Shown here: in pieces, positions 1-6,870 of the stretch
Layout: the number at the start of each line of letters is the position of its first letter
How positions within the stretch are numbered: position 1 is the first letter of the stretch
Origin: Deltaproteobacteria bacterium
Lineage (GTDB): Bacteria; Myxococcota_A; UBA9160; SZUA-336
Length of the DNA: 7,552 bases
Direction of reading: 5' to 3'
NCBI GenBank assembly: GCA_030665705.1
Contig: DAOUZG010000083.1
Span: 1 to 7,552 of the forward strand
Position numbers and translations under genes: made by a program
Notes under the pieces: generated by a model
What the model was told of the DNA's origin: nothing
What the model saw: the letters and a program-made list of their open reading frames with translations, nothing else
Database searches by the model: none

Positions 1-27
1 GCGCGCACGGCGAATCGACCCTGGGGA

Positions 28-261
28 TCAGCTCTCGATGATCTCCAGGATGTAGCGCTTGTTCTCCTTGCCGCTGGCCGCAGCGAGAAGCGTTCGGATC
101 GCGGAGGCGTGCGAGCCCCCCTTTCCGATGACCTTCCCGAGATCTTCTTTCGCAACCTTCAGCTCAAGCACGTGGGCGTGATTCCCGCTGACCTCGGAAA
201 TCTCCACTGCCTCCGGTCGATCGACGAGCGCCTTCACAATCATCTCCACCAGCTCTCTCAT
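28..261 (-). CDS. khpA: KhpA-type KH-domain RNA-binding protein
   Basis: This 77-residue protein is a single KH domain of the KhpA (YlqC) family, small cytoplasmic RNA-binding proteins that in several bacteria pair with KhpB/Jag and bind many RNAs. The RNA-contacting GxxG loop is visible as VIGKGG (G46-G49). It is followed by the family-typical helix with AIRTLL and a closing strand ending RYILEIIE. Length matches the family (about 75-80). I chose the ATG at 261 because GGGAG lies 6 nt upstream (268-272) and the domain begins at MRELVE. The frame is open to a further upstream start at 351, but that would add 30 residues with no family similarity. The stop is TGA. khpA usually sits between rpsP and rimM; here the gene before it is riboflavin synthase, 187 bp away, and what follows lies outside the window. 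Family assignment is firm; its RNA targets cannot be read from sequence. Confidence 0.93.
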   Translation of the reverse strand: MRELVEMIVKALVDRPEAVEISEVSGNHAHVLELKVAKEDLGKVIGKGGSHASAIRTLLAAASGKENKRYILEIIES

Positions 262-297
262 CGCTAACTCCCGATTCCGCAACGCATTGCAGCACCA

Positions 298-351
298 TTG
301 CCCCGGCTTCGCTCGCTCTACTCGCCCCTGACGCTTCCACTGCCGGGGCAA
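298..351 (-). repeat. Perfect 10-bp inverted repeat in khpA leader
   Basis: TTGCCCCGGC at 298-307 is the exact reverse complement of GCCGGGGCAA at 342-351, with a 34-nt loop. Eight of the ten pairs are G-C, so the stem would be stable in RNA. It ends 37 bp before the khpA start codon, in what would be the 5' leader if the proposed promoter at 358-386 is real. On the plus strand the right arm is followed by TTTT, but no gene on that strand needs a terminator. Read in the khpA direction there is no T-run. A role as a leader structure or protein-binding site is inference. Confidence 0.5.
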
Positions 352-357
352 TTTTCG

Positions 358-386
358 AGTGTCTCACCCCTCCGGCCTGGGGTCAA
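358..386 (-). promoter_or_regulatory. Possible sigma70-type promoter for khpA
   Basis: Reading the minus strand, TTGACC (381-386) resembles a -35 box with 5 of 6 consensus bases. It is followed after 17 nt by GACACT (358-363), which keeps only the A2, A4 and T6 positions of a -10 box. Transcription would start near 351, at the edge of the inverted repeat. The -10 match is weak, and the call leans on correct spacing and on its position in the only sizeable intergenic gap. Confidence 0.28.
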
Positions 387-448
387 CGCCCCCTCTCCGG
401 GATCCACAATCTGGGGCGGTTTCCGCTCGCTCGGGTCAGGGGGCGCCT

Positions 449-1066
449 TTAGGAGGTGGACTTGTGGGTTAGGCCCATCTCGTCCAGGTAGCGGACCACG
501 TAGCGTCCCACGACGTCCACTTCTACGTTGATCCGGTCGCCCACCTGTCGCTCGCCCAGGTTCGTGACATTGAGCGTGTGAGGGATCAACGCCACAGAGA
601 ACCACTCCCGCTCGCTCTCGACCACGGTGAGAGAGACGCCGTCCAGCGCCACCGAGCCCTTGGAAACGATGAACCGAGCAATTTCCGGCGAGCACGTGAT
701 CTCCACCCGAACGTCGTCTCCTTCCCGATGAACGCTCCGCACGCGGCCGGTCCCATCGATGTGTCCCAGAACGAAGTGTCCACCGAGACGGTCATCCGCG
801 CGCAGGGATCGCTCGAGGTTGATCGAGTGCCCCACCTCTCGATCCGACAGGGCGGTCCGCTGCCAGGTCTCGGGGATCGCCTGAAACCGAAGGGCGGTAT
901 CCGTGCATCCGGTGACCGTGAGACAGCACCCGTCCAGGGCAATGCTGTCGCCTTCCTTGGAGTCCCGGGCGATCTCGTGACCGACGTCGATCTCGAGCTC
1001 GTAGAGGTTTCCGGCCTGCTCCACACGAACGAGGCGACCCATGGCCTCGACGATGCCCGTGAACAT
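449..1066 (-). CDS. ribE: Riboflavin synthase, alpha subunit
   Basis: This enzyme converts two molecules of 6,7-dimethyl-8-ribityllumazine into riboflavin and the pyrimidinedione that is recycled, the last step of riboflavin synthesis in the cytosol. The 205 residues carry the hallmark N-terminus MFTGIVE and the two tandem lumazine-binding repeats, about 1-97 and 98-194. Each repeat contains an LDG...LTV core: LDGCCLTV in the first, LDGVSLTV in the second. Residues corresponding to those studied in the E. coli enzyme are present: S41, C48, T50, H102, S145 and D184. Family length is usually 195-220. The ATG at 1066 has a very strong GAGGAGG (1072-1078) 5 nt upstream. The stop is TAA. It follows glpX by 10 nt and is probably co-transcribed and translationally coupled to it. 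No ribD, ribBA or ribH is adjacent. The gene is called ribE or ribC depending on the organism. Confidence 0.97.
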   Translation of the reverse strand: MFTGIVEAMGRLVRVEQAGNLYELEIDVGHEIARDSKEGDSIALDGCCLTVTGCTDTALRFQAIPETWQRTALSDREVGHSINLERSLRADDRLGGHFVLGHIDGTGRVRSVHREGDDVRVEITCSPEIARFIVSKGSVALDGVSLTVVESEREWFSVALIPHTLNVTNLGERQVGDRINVEVDVVGRYVVRYLDEMGLTHKSTS

Positions 1067-1071
1067 CTCGT

Positions 1072-1078
1072 CCTCCTC
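1072..1078 (-). promoter_or_regulatory. ribE Shine-Dalgarno overlapping glpX stop
   Basis: The minus strand reads GAGGAGG 5 nt before the ribE ATG. Its first two bases are the last two bases of the glpX TGA stop (1077-1079). A ribosome terminating on glpX would sit on the ribE ribosome binding site, an arrangement that commonly gives translational coupling. Confidence 0.8.
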
Positions 1079-2027
1079 AGGGTTGCTTGTATCGGAAGTT
1101 ATGCTCCGCGTCGATGTAGCGGACCGTCATGCTTTGACTCCGCATGACGACGGACTGGGTGAGCGCGCCCTGCGCCCGGAAGCGGACCCCGTTGAGGAAA
1201 TCGCCTCGCGTCACGCCGGTGGCGGCAAACATCACCCCGCCCGAAACCAGCTCGTCCAGCGTGAGCCTGGCCCCGACGTCGCGAATCCCCATTTCGCGGG
1301 CACGCTCCACCTCTCTCTCGTTTCGGGGCTGGAGCCGCGCCTGCATGTCTCCGCTGAAGCAGCGGATTGCCGCGGCGGCGATCACCCCTTCAGCAGCCCC
1401 ACCGATCCCCATCAGGACATCCACCGATCGGTCGCGGCTACACGTGGCGATGGCGGCAGAGACGTCGCCGTCCTTGATCAGCTTGATGCGCGCACCGACC
1501 CGCCGAACCTCATCGACCAGCTTTTCGTGACGCGGGCGATCCAGAATGACCACTGTCAGGTTTTCGACCGGGACCCGCTTAGCTTCCGAGATCGCCTCGA
1601 GATTTTCGGAAGGAGAGCGATCGATGTCGATGGCTCCGCGCGCCTCGGGCCCCACGGCGATCTTGTCCATGCAGGTGTCCGGGGCCCGCAGAAACCCCCC
1701 TTCTTCCGATGCCGCAATCACGCTGAGCGCATTCGGGCCGCCGCTGGCACAGATCGTGGTTCCCTCGAGGGGATCGACCGCGACCTCGACCCGGGGTCCC
1801 GTTCCGGTTCCGACGCGCTCTCCGACGTACAGCATCGGGGCGTCGTCGCGCTCTCCCTCGCCGATCACCACGACCGCGTCCATGTCGATCTGATTGAGAG
1901 CGGTCCGCATCGCGTCCACGGCAAGCTGGTCCGCCATCCGCTCATCTCCCCGACCCATTGCGCGTGCCGAGGCGAGAGCGGCCGCCTCGGTTGTCCGTAC
2001 CAGGTCGAGCGCCAGGTTCCGATCCAT
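1077..2027 (-). CDS. glpX: Fructose-1,6-bisphosphatase, class II (GlpX)
   Basis: It hydrolyses fructose 1,6-bisphosphate to fructose 6-phosphate, the committing step of gluconeogenesis, as a metal-dependent cytosolic enzyme. The 316 residues align with E. coli GlpX almost without gaps through the first 210 residues. The metal- and substrate-binding residues fall at identical numbers: D33, E57 in IGEGER, D85 in the DPLEGT motif of lithium-sensitive phosphatases, D186 and D188 in DGD, and E213 in GGAAEG. The C-terminal half also matches (FAATGVTRGDFL, then VMRSQSMTVRYI). The ATG at 2027 has a G-rich GAGGGGG (2033-2039) just upstream. The stop is TGA. It lies 32 nt after thrC and 10 nt before ribE. 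In photosynthetic relatives the family may also act on sedoheptulose bisphosphate, but nothing nearby suggests a Calvin cycle here. Placement in a threonine operon is unusual, and the functional link is not obvious. Confidence 0.96.
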   Translation of the reverse strand: MDRNLALDLVRTTEAAALASARAMGRGDERMADQLAVDAMRTALNQIDMDAVVVIGEGERDDAPMLYVGERVGTGTGPRVEVAVDPLEGTTICASGGPNALSVIAASEEGGFLRAPDTCMDKIAVGPEARGAIDIDRSPSENLEAISEAKRVPVENLTVVILDRPRHEKLVDEVRRVGARIKLIKDGDVSAAIATCSRDRSVDVLMGIGGAAEGVIAAAAIRCFSGDMQARLQPRNEREVERAREMGIRDVGARLTLDELVSGGVMFAATGVTRGDFLNGVRFRAQGALTQSVVMRSQSMTVRYIDAEHNFRYKQP

Positions 2028-2059
2028 GGGTTCCCCCTCGTCTCTCCGGCCCGGTTCTG

Positions 2060-3424
2060 CTAGTTCGCGCCCAACCGCCGCTCGATCTGACGGAATAGCT
2101 CGTCGCGCACCTTCCCGTAGTCTGCCGGAAGCTCGATCGGCGCGTTCCCGCGGGTCGAGCGGATCCCTTCGAGCTGCTCACTGTGGTAGCGCACTTTGAA
2201 GTCGGTGAACTTCAGCCCGTGGGCGGTGGAGATCACGACCGTCCGATGCTCCGGCCGGATGAGCCCACGCGCCACCAGCTTCAGGAGCACCGCCAGAGCG
2301 ACTCCCGTGTGCGGGCAGGTGAAGAGCCCCGTTCGGTCCGCCTGCGCCACCGCATCGGCCAACTCCTGTTCCGAGGCCTGCTCCACGATTCCATCGAAGC
2401 GCCGAAGCGTATCGACGGCTTTGTCGATGGAGACCGGGTTCCCGATCTGGATCGCGCTGGCGAGGGTGGGCTGAGCTCGAACGGGCTCGAAGGTTTCGAA
2501 CCCGGACTGGTAGCTCCGATAGAGCGGGTTCGCGTGCTCGGCCTGTGCGCAGGCGATCCGGGGAAGTCGATCGATGATCCCGAGCTCCAGGAAGTCGAGA
2601 AGTCCCTTCCCGAGGGCCGAAACGTTTCCCAGGTTCCCACCCGGGATGATGATCCAGTCGGGCACCTTCCAGTCGAACTGCTGGAGGATCTCCATCCCCA
2701 CCGTCTTCTGACCTTCGATCCGGAGCGAGTTCATGGAGTTCGCGAGGTAGATACCGTCCCGCTCCGCGATCTCCTGCACGATCTCCATGCACCCATCGAA
2801 ATCCGTCTCCAGCGACAGCGTGATCGCCCCGTGGGCCAGGGGCTGTACGAGCTGCGGGATCGAGATCTTGCCCTTGGGGAGTAGAACCACGGCAGGGATG
2901 CCCGCGTACGCCGCGTAGGCGGCGAGCGCCGCAGAGGTATCTCCGGTGGAGGCGCACGCCACAGCAGGAACCTCGACCCCGTCGTGGATCATCTGGTTCA
3001 CCACGGAAACAAGCACCGTCATCCCGAGGTCTTTAAAGCTACCCGTGTGCGTGTTGCCACAGAGCTTGAGCCAGAGATCCTCCAGCCCGATCTCCTCCCC
3101 GAGACGGCGAGCCCAGAAGAGGTTGGTATTCCCCTCGTACATGGACACGACCTGTTCATCCCCCACCACCGGACAGACCAGCTCGCGTTTGCCCCAGACC
3201 CCACTCCCGTAGGGCCAGACCGTGGTGTGCATCCGGTCGTCGAACAGATTCTTCCACTCCCGGGGCGGTGTCTTCTTGAGGCGCTCCATGTCGTGCTGCA
3301 CGGTCAGGAGCCCCTCACACCGAGGGCACCGGTAGATGATCTCGGTGAGGGCCCACCGTCCGGAGCACCCGCGGAAACACTCAAACCAGGCCCGGTAGCC
3401 CTTAAAGCCCTCCCGATCCGGCAT
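2060..3424 (-). CDS. thrC: Threonine synthase
   Basis: This pyridoxal-phosphate enzyme converts O-phosphohomoserine and water to threonine and phosphate, the last step of threonine synthesis. The 454 residues show a short N-terminal zinc-ribbon-like segment (C16, C20, C33, C36) found in many longer threonine synthases. The fold-type II PLP domain follows: K131 in TGSFKDLG is the expected Schiff-base lysine, STGDTSAA (159-166) is characteristic of ThrC, and PGGNLGN (261-267) is the phosphate-binding loop. Near the end [12 protein letters not shown] (from S399) is the typical C-terminal signature. The ATG at 3424 has GGGAG (3433-3437) 8 nt upstream, inside the 3' end of hom; the two genes are separated by only 2 nt. 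The stop is TAG. Its partner hom precedes it directly, but homoserine kinase (thrB) is absent here. Other fold-type II enzymes such as threonine dehydratase fit less well because of the STGDTSAA and GLKFTDFK motifs. Confidence 0.95.
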   Translation of the reverse strand: MPDREGFKGYRAWFECFRGCSGRWALTEIIYRCPRCEGLLTVQHDMERLKKTPPREWKNLFDDRMHTTVWPYGSGVWGKRELVCPVVGDEQVVSMYEGNTNLFWARRLGEEIGLEDLWLKLCGNTHTGSFKDLGMTVLVSVVNQMIHDGVEVPAVACASTGDTSAALAAYAAYAGIPAVVLLPKGKISIPQLVQPLAHGAITLSLETDFDGCMEIVQEIAERDGIYLANSMNSLRIEGQKTVGMEILQQFDWKVPDWIIIPGGNLGNVSALGKGLLDFLELGIIDRLPRIACAQAEHANPLYRSYQSGFETFEPVRAQPTLASAIQIGNPVSIDKAVDTLRRFDGIVEQASEQELADAVAQADRTGLFTCPHTGVALAVLLKLVARGLIRPEHRTVVISTAHGLKFTDFKVRYHSEQLEGIRSTRGNAPIELPADYGKVRDELFRQIERRLGAN

Positions 3425-3426
3425 GT

Positions 3427-4734
3427 TCAGATCTCCCGTTCGATTCGGATCAGCTGAGTCGGGCCGGTGACGTCCCCCAGGGAGTCGATCTCTCGAAGCG
3501 CCGCCCGAAGTGCCTCGTCCTTGGCGACGTGCGTCGTCAGCACCACCGGCACCGCCTGCGAGACGCTTCGCCCGAGCTGCAGGACCGACTCAATGCTGAT
3601 CCCCCGGGCACCCAGCGCCCCGGTAATTCGGGAGAGAACTCCCGGACGATCCAAGGCCGTCACACGGACATAGTAATGCCCTTCCAGGTCCTCGACCCGC
3701 CGAACGCTCACGGGCCGCAAACGAGGCGTGCCGAGCGGCGGGACCCGCCCCGTCGCACCCGTTCGGAGGCTTCGCGCCAACTCCATCACGTCCGCCACCA
3801 CGGCACTGGCCGTGGGGAGCGCACCTGCTCCCGCCCCGTAGTAGAGAGTCGGTCCCGACATCCGGCCGCGGATCTCGACCGCGTTCATCGATCCCGTCAC
3901 GCGCCCGAGGACGCTCTCCCCAGGAATCATGGTGGGGTGCACGTGCGCCTCGACCGCTCCGTCCTGTGACTTGGCAATCGCGAGAAGCTTGACCCGAAAG
4001 CCGAAGCGGCGCGCGTACTCGATGTCCACCGGCGTGATCCGCTCGATCCCCTCGGTGTGGATCGCCTCTGGACCGACCTCCACACCGAACGCGAGGCCGA
4101 CGAGGATTGCGAGCTTGTGGGCGGAGTCGGTGCCGTCCACATCGAACGTGGGATCGGGCTCCGCGTACCCCTGATCCTGCGCCCGCTTCAGGCAAGCCTC
4201 GTAGGGCTCCCCGCCCTCCTCCATCTCCGTCAGGATGAAGTTGCACGTCCCGTTGACGATCCCCCAGACCGACTCGATGCGGTCGGCGCACAGCCCCTCG
4301 CGCAGCGCGCGGAGGACCGGAATCGTCCCGCCCACGCTCGCTTCGAACGCGATCTCGGTCCCTCGCTCCTCGGCCGCTCGAAAGACCTCACGGCCGTGAT
4401 GCGCCAGCAGCGCCTTGTTCGCCGTCACCAGCGGCTTACCGGCCTCGATTGCACCGAGCACGATCGACCGCGCGACCCCTCTCCCGCCCACGAGTTCAAT
4501 GACCACGTCGACACCGGTGTCGCCTGTCACGTCCTGCCACGCGGTGGAGAGCTCGATCCCCTCGAGCGGGACGCTGCGATCCCTCACGAGATCGATGTCG
4601 GCGATCCGGACGAGCCGGAGCGCAAAGCCGAGCCGCTCAGCGATGCTCTCCCCGTGCTCGCGCAGGAGTTGTACGACCCCGGTGCCGATGGTTCCGAGCC
4701 CTACGAGTCCGAGACGCACGTCCGATTCAGCCAC
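3427..4734 (-). CDS. hom: Homoserine dehydrogenase with ACT domain
   Basis: It reduces aspartate semialdehyde to homoserine with NAD(P)H, the branch-point step towards threonine and methionine. The protein is 435 residues from the chosen GTG. Order of parts: Rossmann nucleotide-binding loop GLGTIGTG (12-19); TANKALLA with K107; the catalytic domain with [19 protein letters not shown] and [10 protein letters not shown] (D203, K207), the last holding the expected catalytic Asp and Lys; and a C-terminal ACT domain (about 353-432, starting [12 protein letters not shown]), the usual site of threonine feedback inhibition. I chose GTG at 4734 because GGAAGG (4744-4749) precedes it by 9 nt and the family begins a few residues before the Rossmann loop. 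GTG codons at 4758 and 4818 are possible but would run deep into alaC. The start overlaps the alaC stop by 8 nt, and thrC follows after 2 nt. It is not fused to aspartokinase, unlike E. coli ThrA. Confidence 0.95.
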   Translation of the reverse strand: MAESDVRLGLVGLGTIGTGVVQLLREHGESIAERLGFALRLVRIADIDLVRDRSVPLEGIELSTAWQDVTGDTGVDVVIELVGGRGVARSIVLGAIEAGKPLVTANKALLAHHGREVFRAAEERGTEIAFEASVGGTIPVLRALREGLCADRIESVWGIVNGTCNFILTEMEEGGEPYEACLKRAQDQGYAEPDPTFDVDGTDSAHKLAILVGLAFGVEVGPEAIHTEGIERITPVDIEYARRFGFRVKLLAIAKSQDGAVEAHVHPTMIPGESVLGRVTGSMNAVEIRGRMSGPTLYYGAGAGALPTASAVVADVMELARSLRTGATGRVPPLGTPRLRPVSVRRVEDLEGHYYVRVTALDRPGVLSRITGALGARGISIESVLQLGRSVSQAVPVVLTTHVAKDEALRAALREIDSLGDVTGPTQLIRIEREI

Positions 4735-5908
4735 GGCGCAGGACCTTCCGGATCCCACGCACCGCCTGGCGGATTCGGAGCGTGTTTTCCACGAGCGCGA
4801 AACGAATGTACCCCTCACCGGACGGGCCGAAGCCCACCCCCGGGGAGACGGCGACCTTGCCCTCCTCCAGGAGCAGCTCCGAGAACTTGAACGAACCCAT
4901 GTCGCGGAAGGCCTCCGGGATCTCCGCCCACACGAACATCGTCGCGAGAGGCTTGTCTATCTTCCACATGGGACCCGGCGCCGCCAACCCGTCGATGAGG
5001 GCGTCCCGCCTCTCCCGGTAGATCCGCACGGTTTCGTCAACGCAATCCTGTGGCCCATCGAGCGCCACGATCGCTGCGATCTGGATCGGCTGGAAGGTTC
5101 CATAGTCCACGTAGCTCTTGACCCGTGCGAGGGCCCGGATCATGTCGGGGTTTCCGGCCGCAAATCCTACGCGCCAACCCGCCATAGAGTGCGACTTGGA
5201 GAGCGATGTGAACTCGATCGCGACCTCCCGGGCACCCGGGACCTGCAGCACGCTCGGAGGCGTGTAACCGTCGTAACAGATCTCCGCATATGCAAAGTCG
5301 TGCACGAGGAGCACCTCCTGCTCCCGGCAGAACTCCACGAGCCGCGTCAGGAACGGCAGGTCCACGCTAGCCGTCGTGGGGTTGTGCGGAAAGGAAGCAA
5401 TGAGGAGGCGCGGCCGGGGCCACGTGTGCTCAGCCGTCTCGCGGAGGCGGTCGATGAGCTGCTCGATCGGGAAGATGGGGACGAGCGCCAGATCGCCCCC
5501 GGCGATCACGGCCGAGAAGCTGTGGATGCCGAAGCACGGCTCGGGACAGATCACCGTATCGCCGTGCGAGACCGCTGCCAGAACGAAGTGGGAGAGCCCC
5601 TCCTTGCAGCCGATCGTGGAGAGGATCTCGGTCTCTGGGTCAAGCTCGATGTCGTATCGGCGTCGATACCAGCGCGCCATGGCCCGGCGCAGGTTGGGGA
5701 TGCCGCGCGAGGCCGAGTAGCGGTGATTACGGGGATCCCGAGCCGACTCGACGAGCTTGTCGACGATGTGCGGCGGCGTCGGTAGGTCCGGGTTCCCGAA
5801 GCCGAGGTCGACCACGTCCTCGCCCTTGCGGCGCGCTTCCATCTTGAGTTGGTTGACCACGCTCAGCGTGTAAGGGGGCAATCGGTCGATCTTCTCGAAC
5901 CGCGGCAT
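4727..5908 (-). CDS. alaC: AlaC-type alanine/glutamate-pyruvate aminotransferase
   Basis: This class I/II PLP aminotransferase of 393 residues closely resembles E. coli AlaC (YfdZ) over its full length. AlaC makes alanine from pyruvate with glutamate as amino donor. Shared landmarks, numbered from the ATG, include RIDRLPPY-like FEKIDRLPPY at the N-terminus, the GNPD motif, YSASRGIPNLRRA, IGCKEGL, FPHNPT with N176, D204 and Y207 that hold the PLP ring, SLSKSHSMAGWR with Schiff-base K238, KSYVDYGTFQPIQ, and YIRFAL with the C-terminal carboxylate-binding R369. I chose ATG at 5908 over the adjacent GTG at 5911 because GGAGGG (5915-5920) is 6 nt from ATG and only 3 nt from GTG. That ATG shares one base with the lipA TGA. 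The hom start overlaps its end by 8 nt. LL-diaminopimelate aminotransferase is a related family and a possible alternative activity. Because of the hom-thrC context, a role in aspartate-family metabolism cannot be excluded. Confidence 0.9.
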   Translation of the reverse strand: MPRFEKIDRLPPYTLSVVNQLKMEARRKGEDVVDLGFGNPDLPTPPHIVDKLVESARDPRNHRYSASRGIPNLRRAMARWYRRRYDIELDPETEILSTIGCKEGLSHFVLAAVSHGDTVICPEPCFGIHSFSAVIAGGDLALVPIFPIEQLIDRLRETAEHTWPRPRLLIASFPHNPTTASVDLPFLTRLVEFCREQEVLLVHDFAYAEICYDGYTPPSVLQVPGAREVAIEFTSLSKSHSMAGWRVGFAAGNPDMIRALARVKSYVDYGTFQPIQIAAIVALDGPQDCVDETVRIYRERRDALIDGLAAPGPMWKIDKPLATMFVWAEIPEAFRDMGSFKFSELLLEEGKVAVSPGVGFGPSGEGYIRFALVENTLRIRQAVRGIRKVLRRG

Positions 5909-6825
5909 CACGCTCCCTCCGGTCGGCGCAGCACGCCCAGCGCCTCATCCGCCCGGAACGAGCTACGAACGAGCGGGCCGCTCGCCACGTGCGAGAACCC
6001 GAGCGCCTGCGCCTCCTCTCGAAGATCCTCGAACTCCTCCGGGTCCAGGTATCGTTCCACCGGAACGTGTCGGAGCGTAGGCCGCAGATACTGTCCCAGC
6101 GTCACGGCATCCACCCCGGACGAGCGCAGATTGCACAGCACTTGAACCACCTCGCTCCGCTCCTCTCCCAGCCCCAGCATCAGACCCGATTTGGTCAACA
6201 TGCCCGGATGTCGCCGCTTCACCACCTCGAGCAGCTCCACCGAGCGGCGAAACACGGCCCCGGGGCGAACACGACGGTAGAGCCGAGGCACGGTCTCGAC
6301 GTTGTGGTTGTAGACGTCGGGGCGCGCATCGGCGACCCGGCCGATGCAGGTCGCGTCACCGCGGAAGTCGGGCGTCAGGACCTCTAGAGTAGTCTGCGGA
6401 GCCCGCTCACGCACCGCCCGGACCGCACCGGCGAACTGGACCGAACCCTGATCGGGGAGGTCGTCGCGGTTCACGCTCGTGAGAACCACGTGCGCGAGCC
6501 GGAGCGCAGCCACCGCCTCCGCCACCCGGCCCGGCTCGTCGGGATCCGGGGGTTCCGGTCGCCCCGTCCTTACGTTGCAGAACCGACACGCGCGCGTACA
6601 GACGTCGCCGAGCAGCATGAACGTGACCGTCGCCCGGCCGAAGCACCGCGCCAGGTTCGGGCACCGAGCCTCCTCGCAGACCGAGTGGAGTTCCAGACCC
6701 CGAAGGAGGCGTTGCATGCGGACCACGGCTGGCGTGACCCGGCTCTCGGGACGGCAGTGAGTGGGGAGTCGAGCCGACGCTCGGCGCCTCGAAAGAGTTT
6801 CAAACTGCAACTGCGATGACCCCAT
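5908..6825 (-). CDS. lipA: Lipoyl synthase, radical SAM
   Basis: It inserts two sulfur atoms into protein-bound octanoyl groups to form lipoate on the E2 and H proteins of pyruvate and 2-oxoglutarate dehydrogenases and glycine cleavage. From the ATG it is 305 residues. Both iron-sulfur clusters are accounted for: the auxiliary-cluster motif CX4CX5C (C50, C55, C61, in VCEEARCPN) and the radical-SAM motif CX3CX2C (C76, C80, C83, in CTRACRFC). Also present are TGRPEPPDPDEP, TSVNRDDLPDQG, HNVETVPRLYRRVRPGA and LGLGE. Near the end GPLVRSSFRAD carries the serine that ligates the auxiliary cluster, with F where the family usually has Y. The start is uncertain: ATG 6825 has no clear Shine-Dalgarno, a TTG exists at 6855, and internal TTG/ATG codons follow. 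I prefer 6825 because the family normally has 40-60 residues before the first cysteine. alaC begins at its stop. No lipB is visible nearby. Confidence 0.95.
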   Translation of the reverse strand: MGSSQLQFETLSRRRASARLPTHCRPESRVTPAVVRMQRLLRGLELHSVCEEARCPNLARCFGRATVTFMLLGDVCTRACRFCNVRTGRPEPPDPDEPGRVAEAVAALRLAHVVLTSVNRDDLPDQGSVQFAGAVRAVRERAPQTTLEVLTPDFRGDATCIGRVADARPDVYNHNVETVPRLYRRVRPGAVFRRSVELLEVVKRRHPGMLTKSGLMLGLGEERSEVVQVLCNLRSSGVDAVTLGQYLRPTLRHVPVERYLDPEEFEDLREEAQALGFSHVASGPLVRSSFRADEALGVLRRPEGA

Positions 6826-6870
6826 CGAAGTGCGCGAGGATATTAGAGAAATCAAAGCCGCGCAAACGGA
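6826..6870 (-). promoter_or_regulatory. recG-lipA gap with possible -10 element
   Basis: This 45-bp gap is more AT-rich than its surroundings. On the minus strand it contains TAATAT (6840-6845), overlapping TCTAAT, either of which could serve as a -10 box. I could not find a convincing -35 at 16-18 nt. If used, transcription would begin about 6833, only some 8 nt before the lipA ATG at 6825, giving an almost leaderless message. That would fit the lack of a ribosome binding site there. The call is speculative. Confidence 0.25.

Larger units (their letters stand above)
262..448 (-). other. Non-coding gap between ribE and khpA
   Basis: This is the largest gene-free stretch in the window (187 bp). 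It contains a possible promoter (358-386), a perfect 10-bp inverted repeat (298-307 with 342-351), a weaker 6-bp repeat CGCCCC/GGGGCG (387-392 with 413-418), and the khpA ribosome binding site (268-272). There is no hairpin followed by a T-run in the minus-strand direction, so I see no intrinsic terminator for ribE. Open frames crossing the gap on either strand look like no known protein. Confidence 0.6.

Noticed and set aside
28..351. Longer 107-residue version of the KH protein
   Set aside because: The extra 30 N-terminal residues come from the non-coding gap and contain the inverted repeat. The internal ATG at 261 has a proper ribosome binding site and matches family length.
164..367. Minus-strand 67-codon frame overlapping khpA and its leader
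   Set aside because: Out of frame with khpA, overlaps most of its 5' half, and resembles no protein family.
387..418. CGCCCC/GGGGCG hairpin as terminator for ribE
   Set aside because: The stem is only 6 bp with a 20-nt loop and is not followed by a T-run in the direction of transcription.
262..448. FMN riboswitch near ribE
   Set aside because: The gap lies downstream of ribE, not upstream. I could not recognise the conserved RFN-element blocks in it.
1041..2063. Plus-strand open frame of 340 codons opposite glpX
   Set aside because: Antisense shadow of glpX with low-complexity H/R/D/P composition and no recognisable domain.
4415..5785. Plus-strand open frame of 456 codons across hom and alaC
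   Set aside because: It is antisense to two clearly recognisable enzymes. Its translation is rich in R, P, E and D with no family features, and there is no matching ribosome binding site. Long antisense frames are expected in GC-rich coding DNA.
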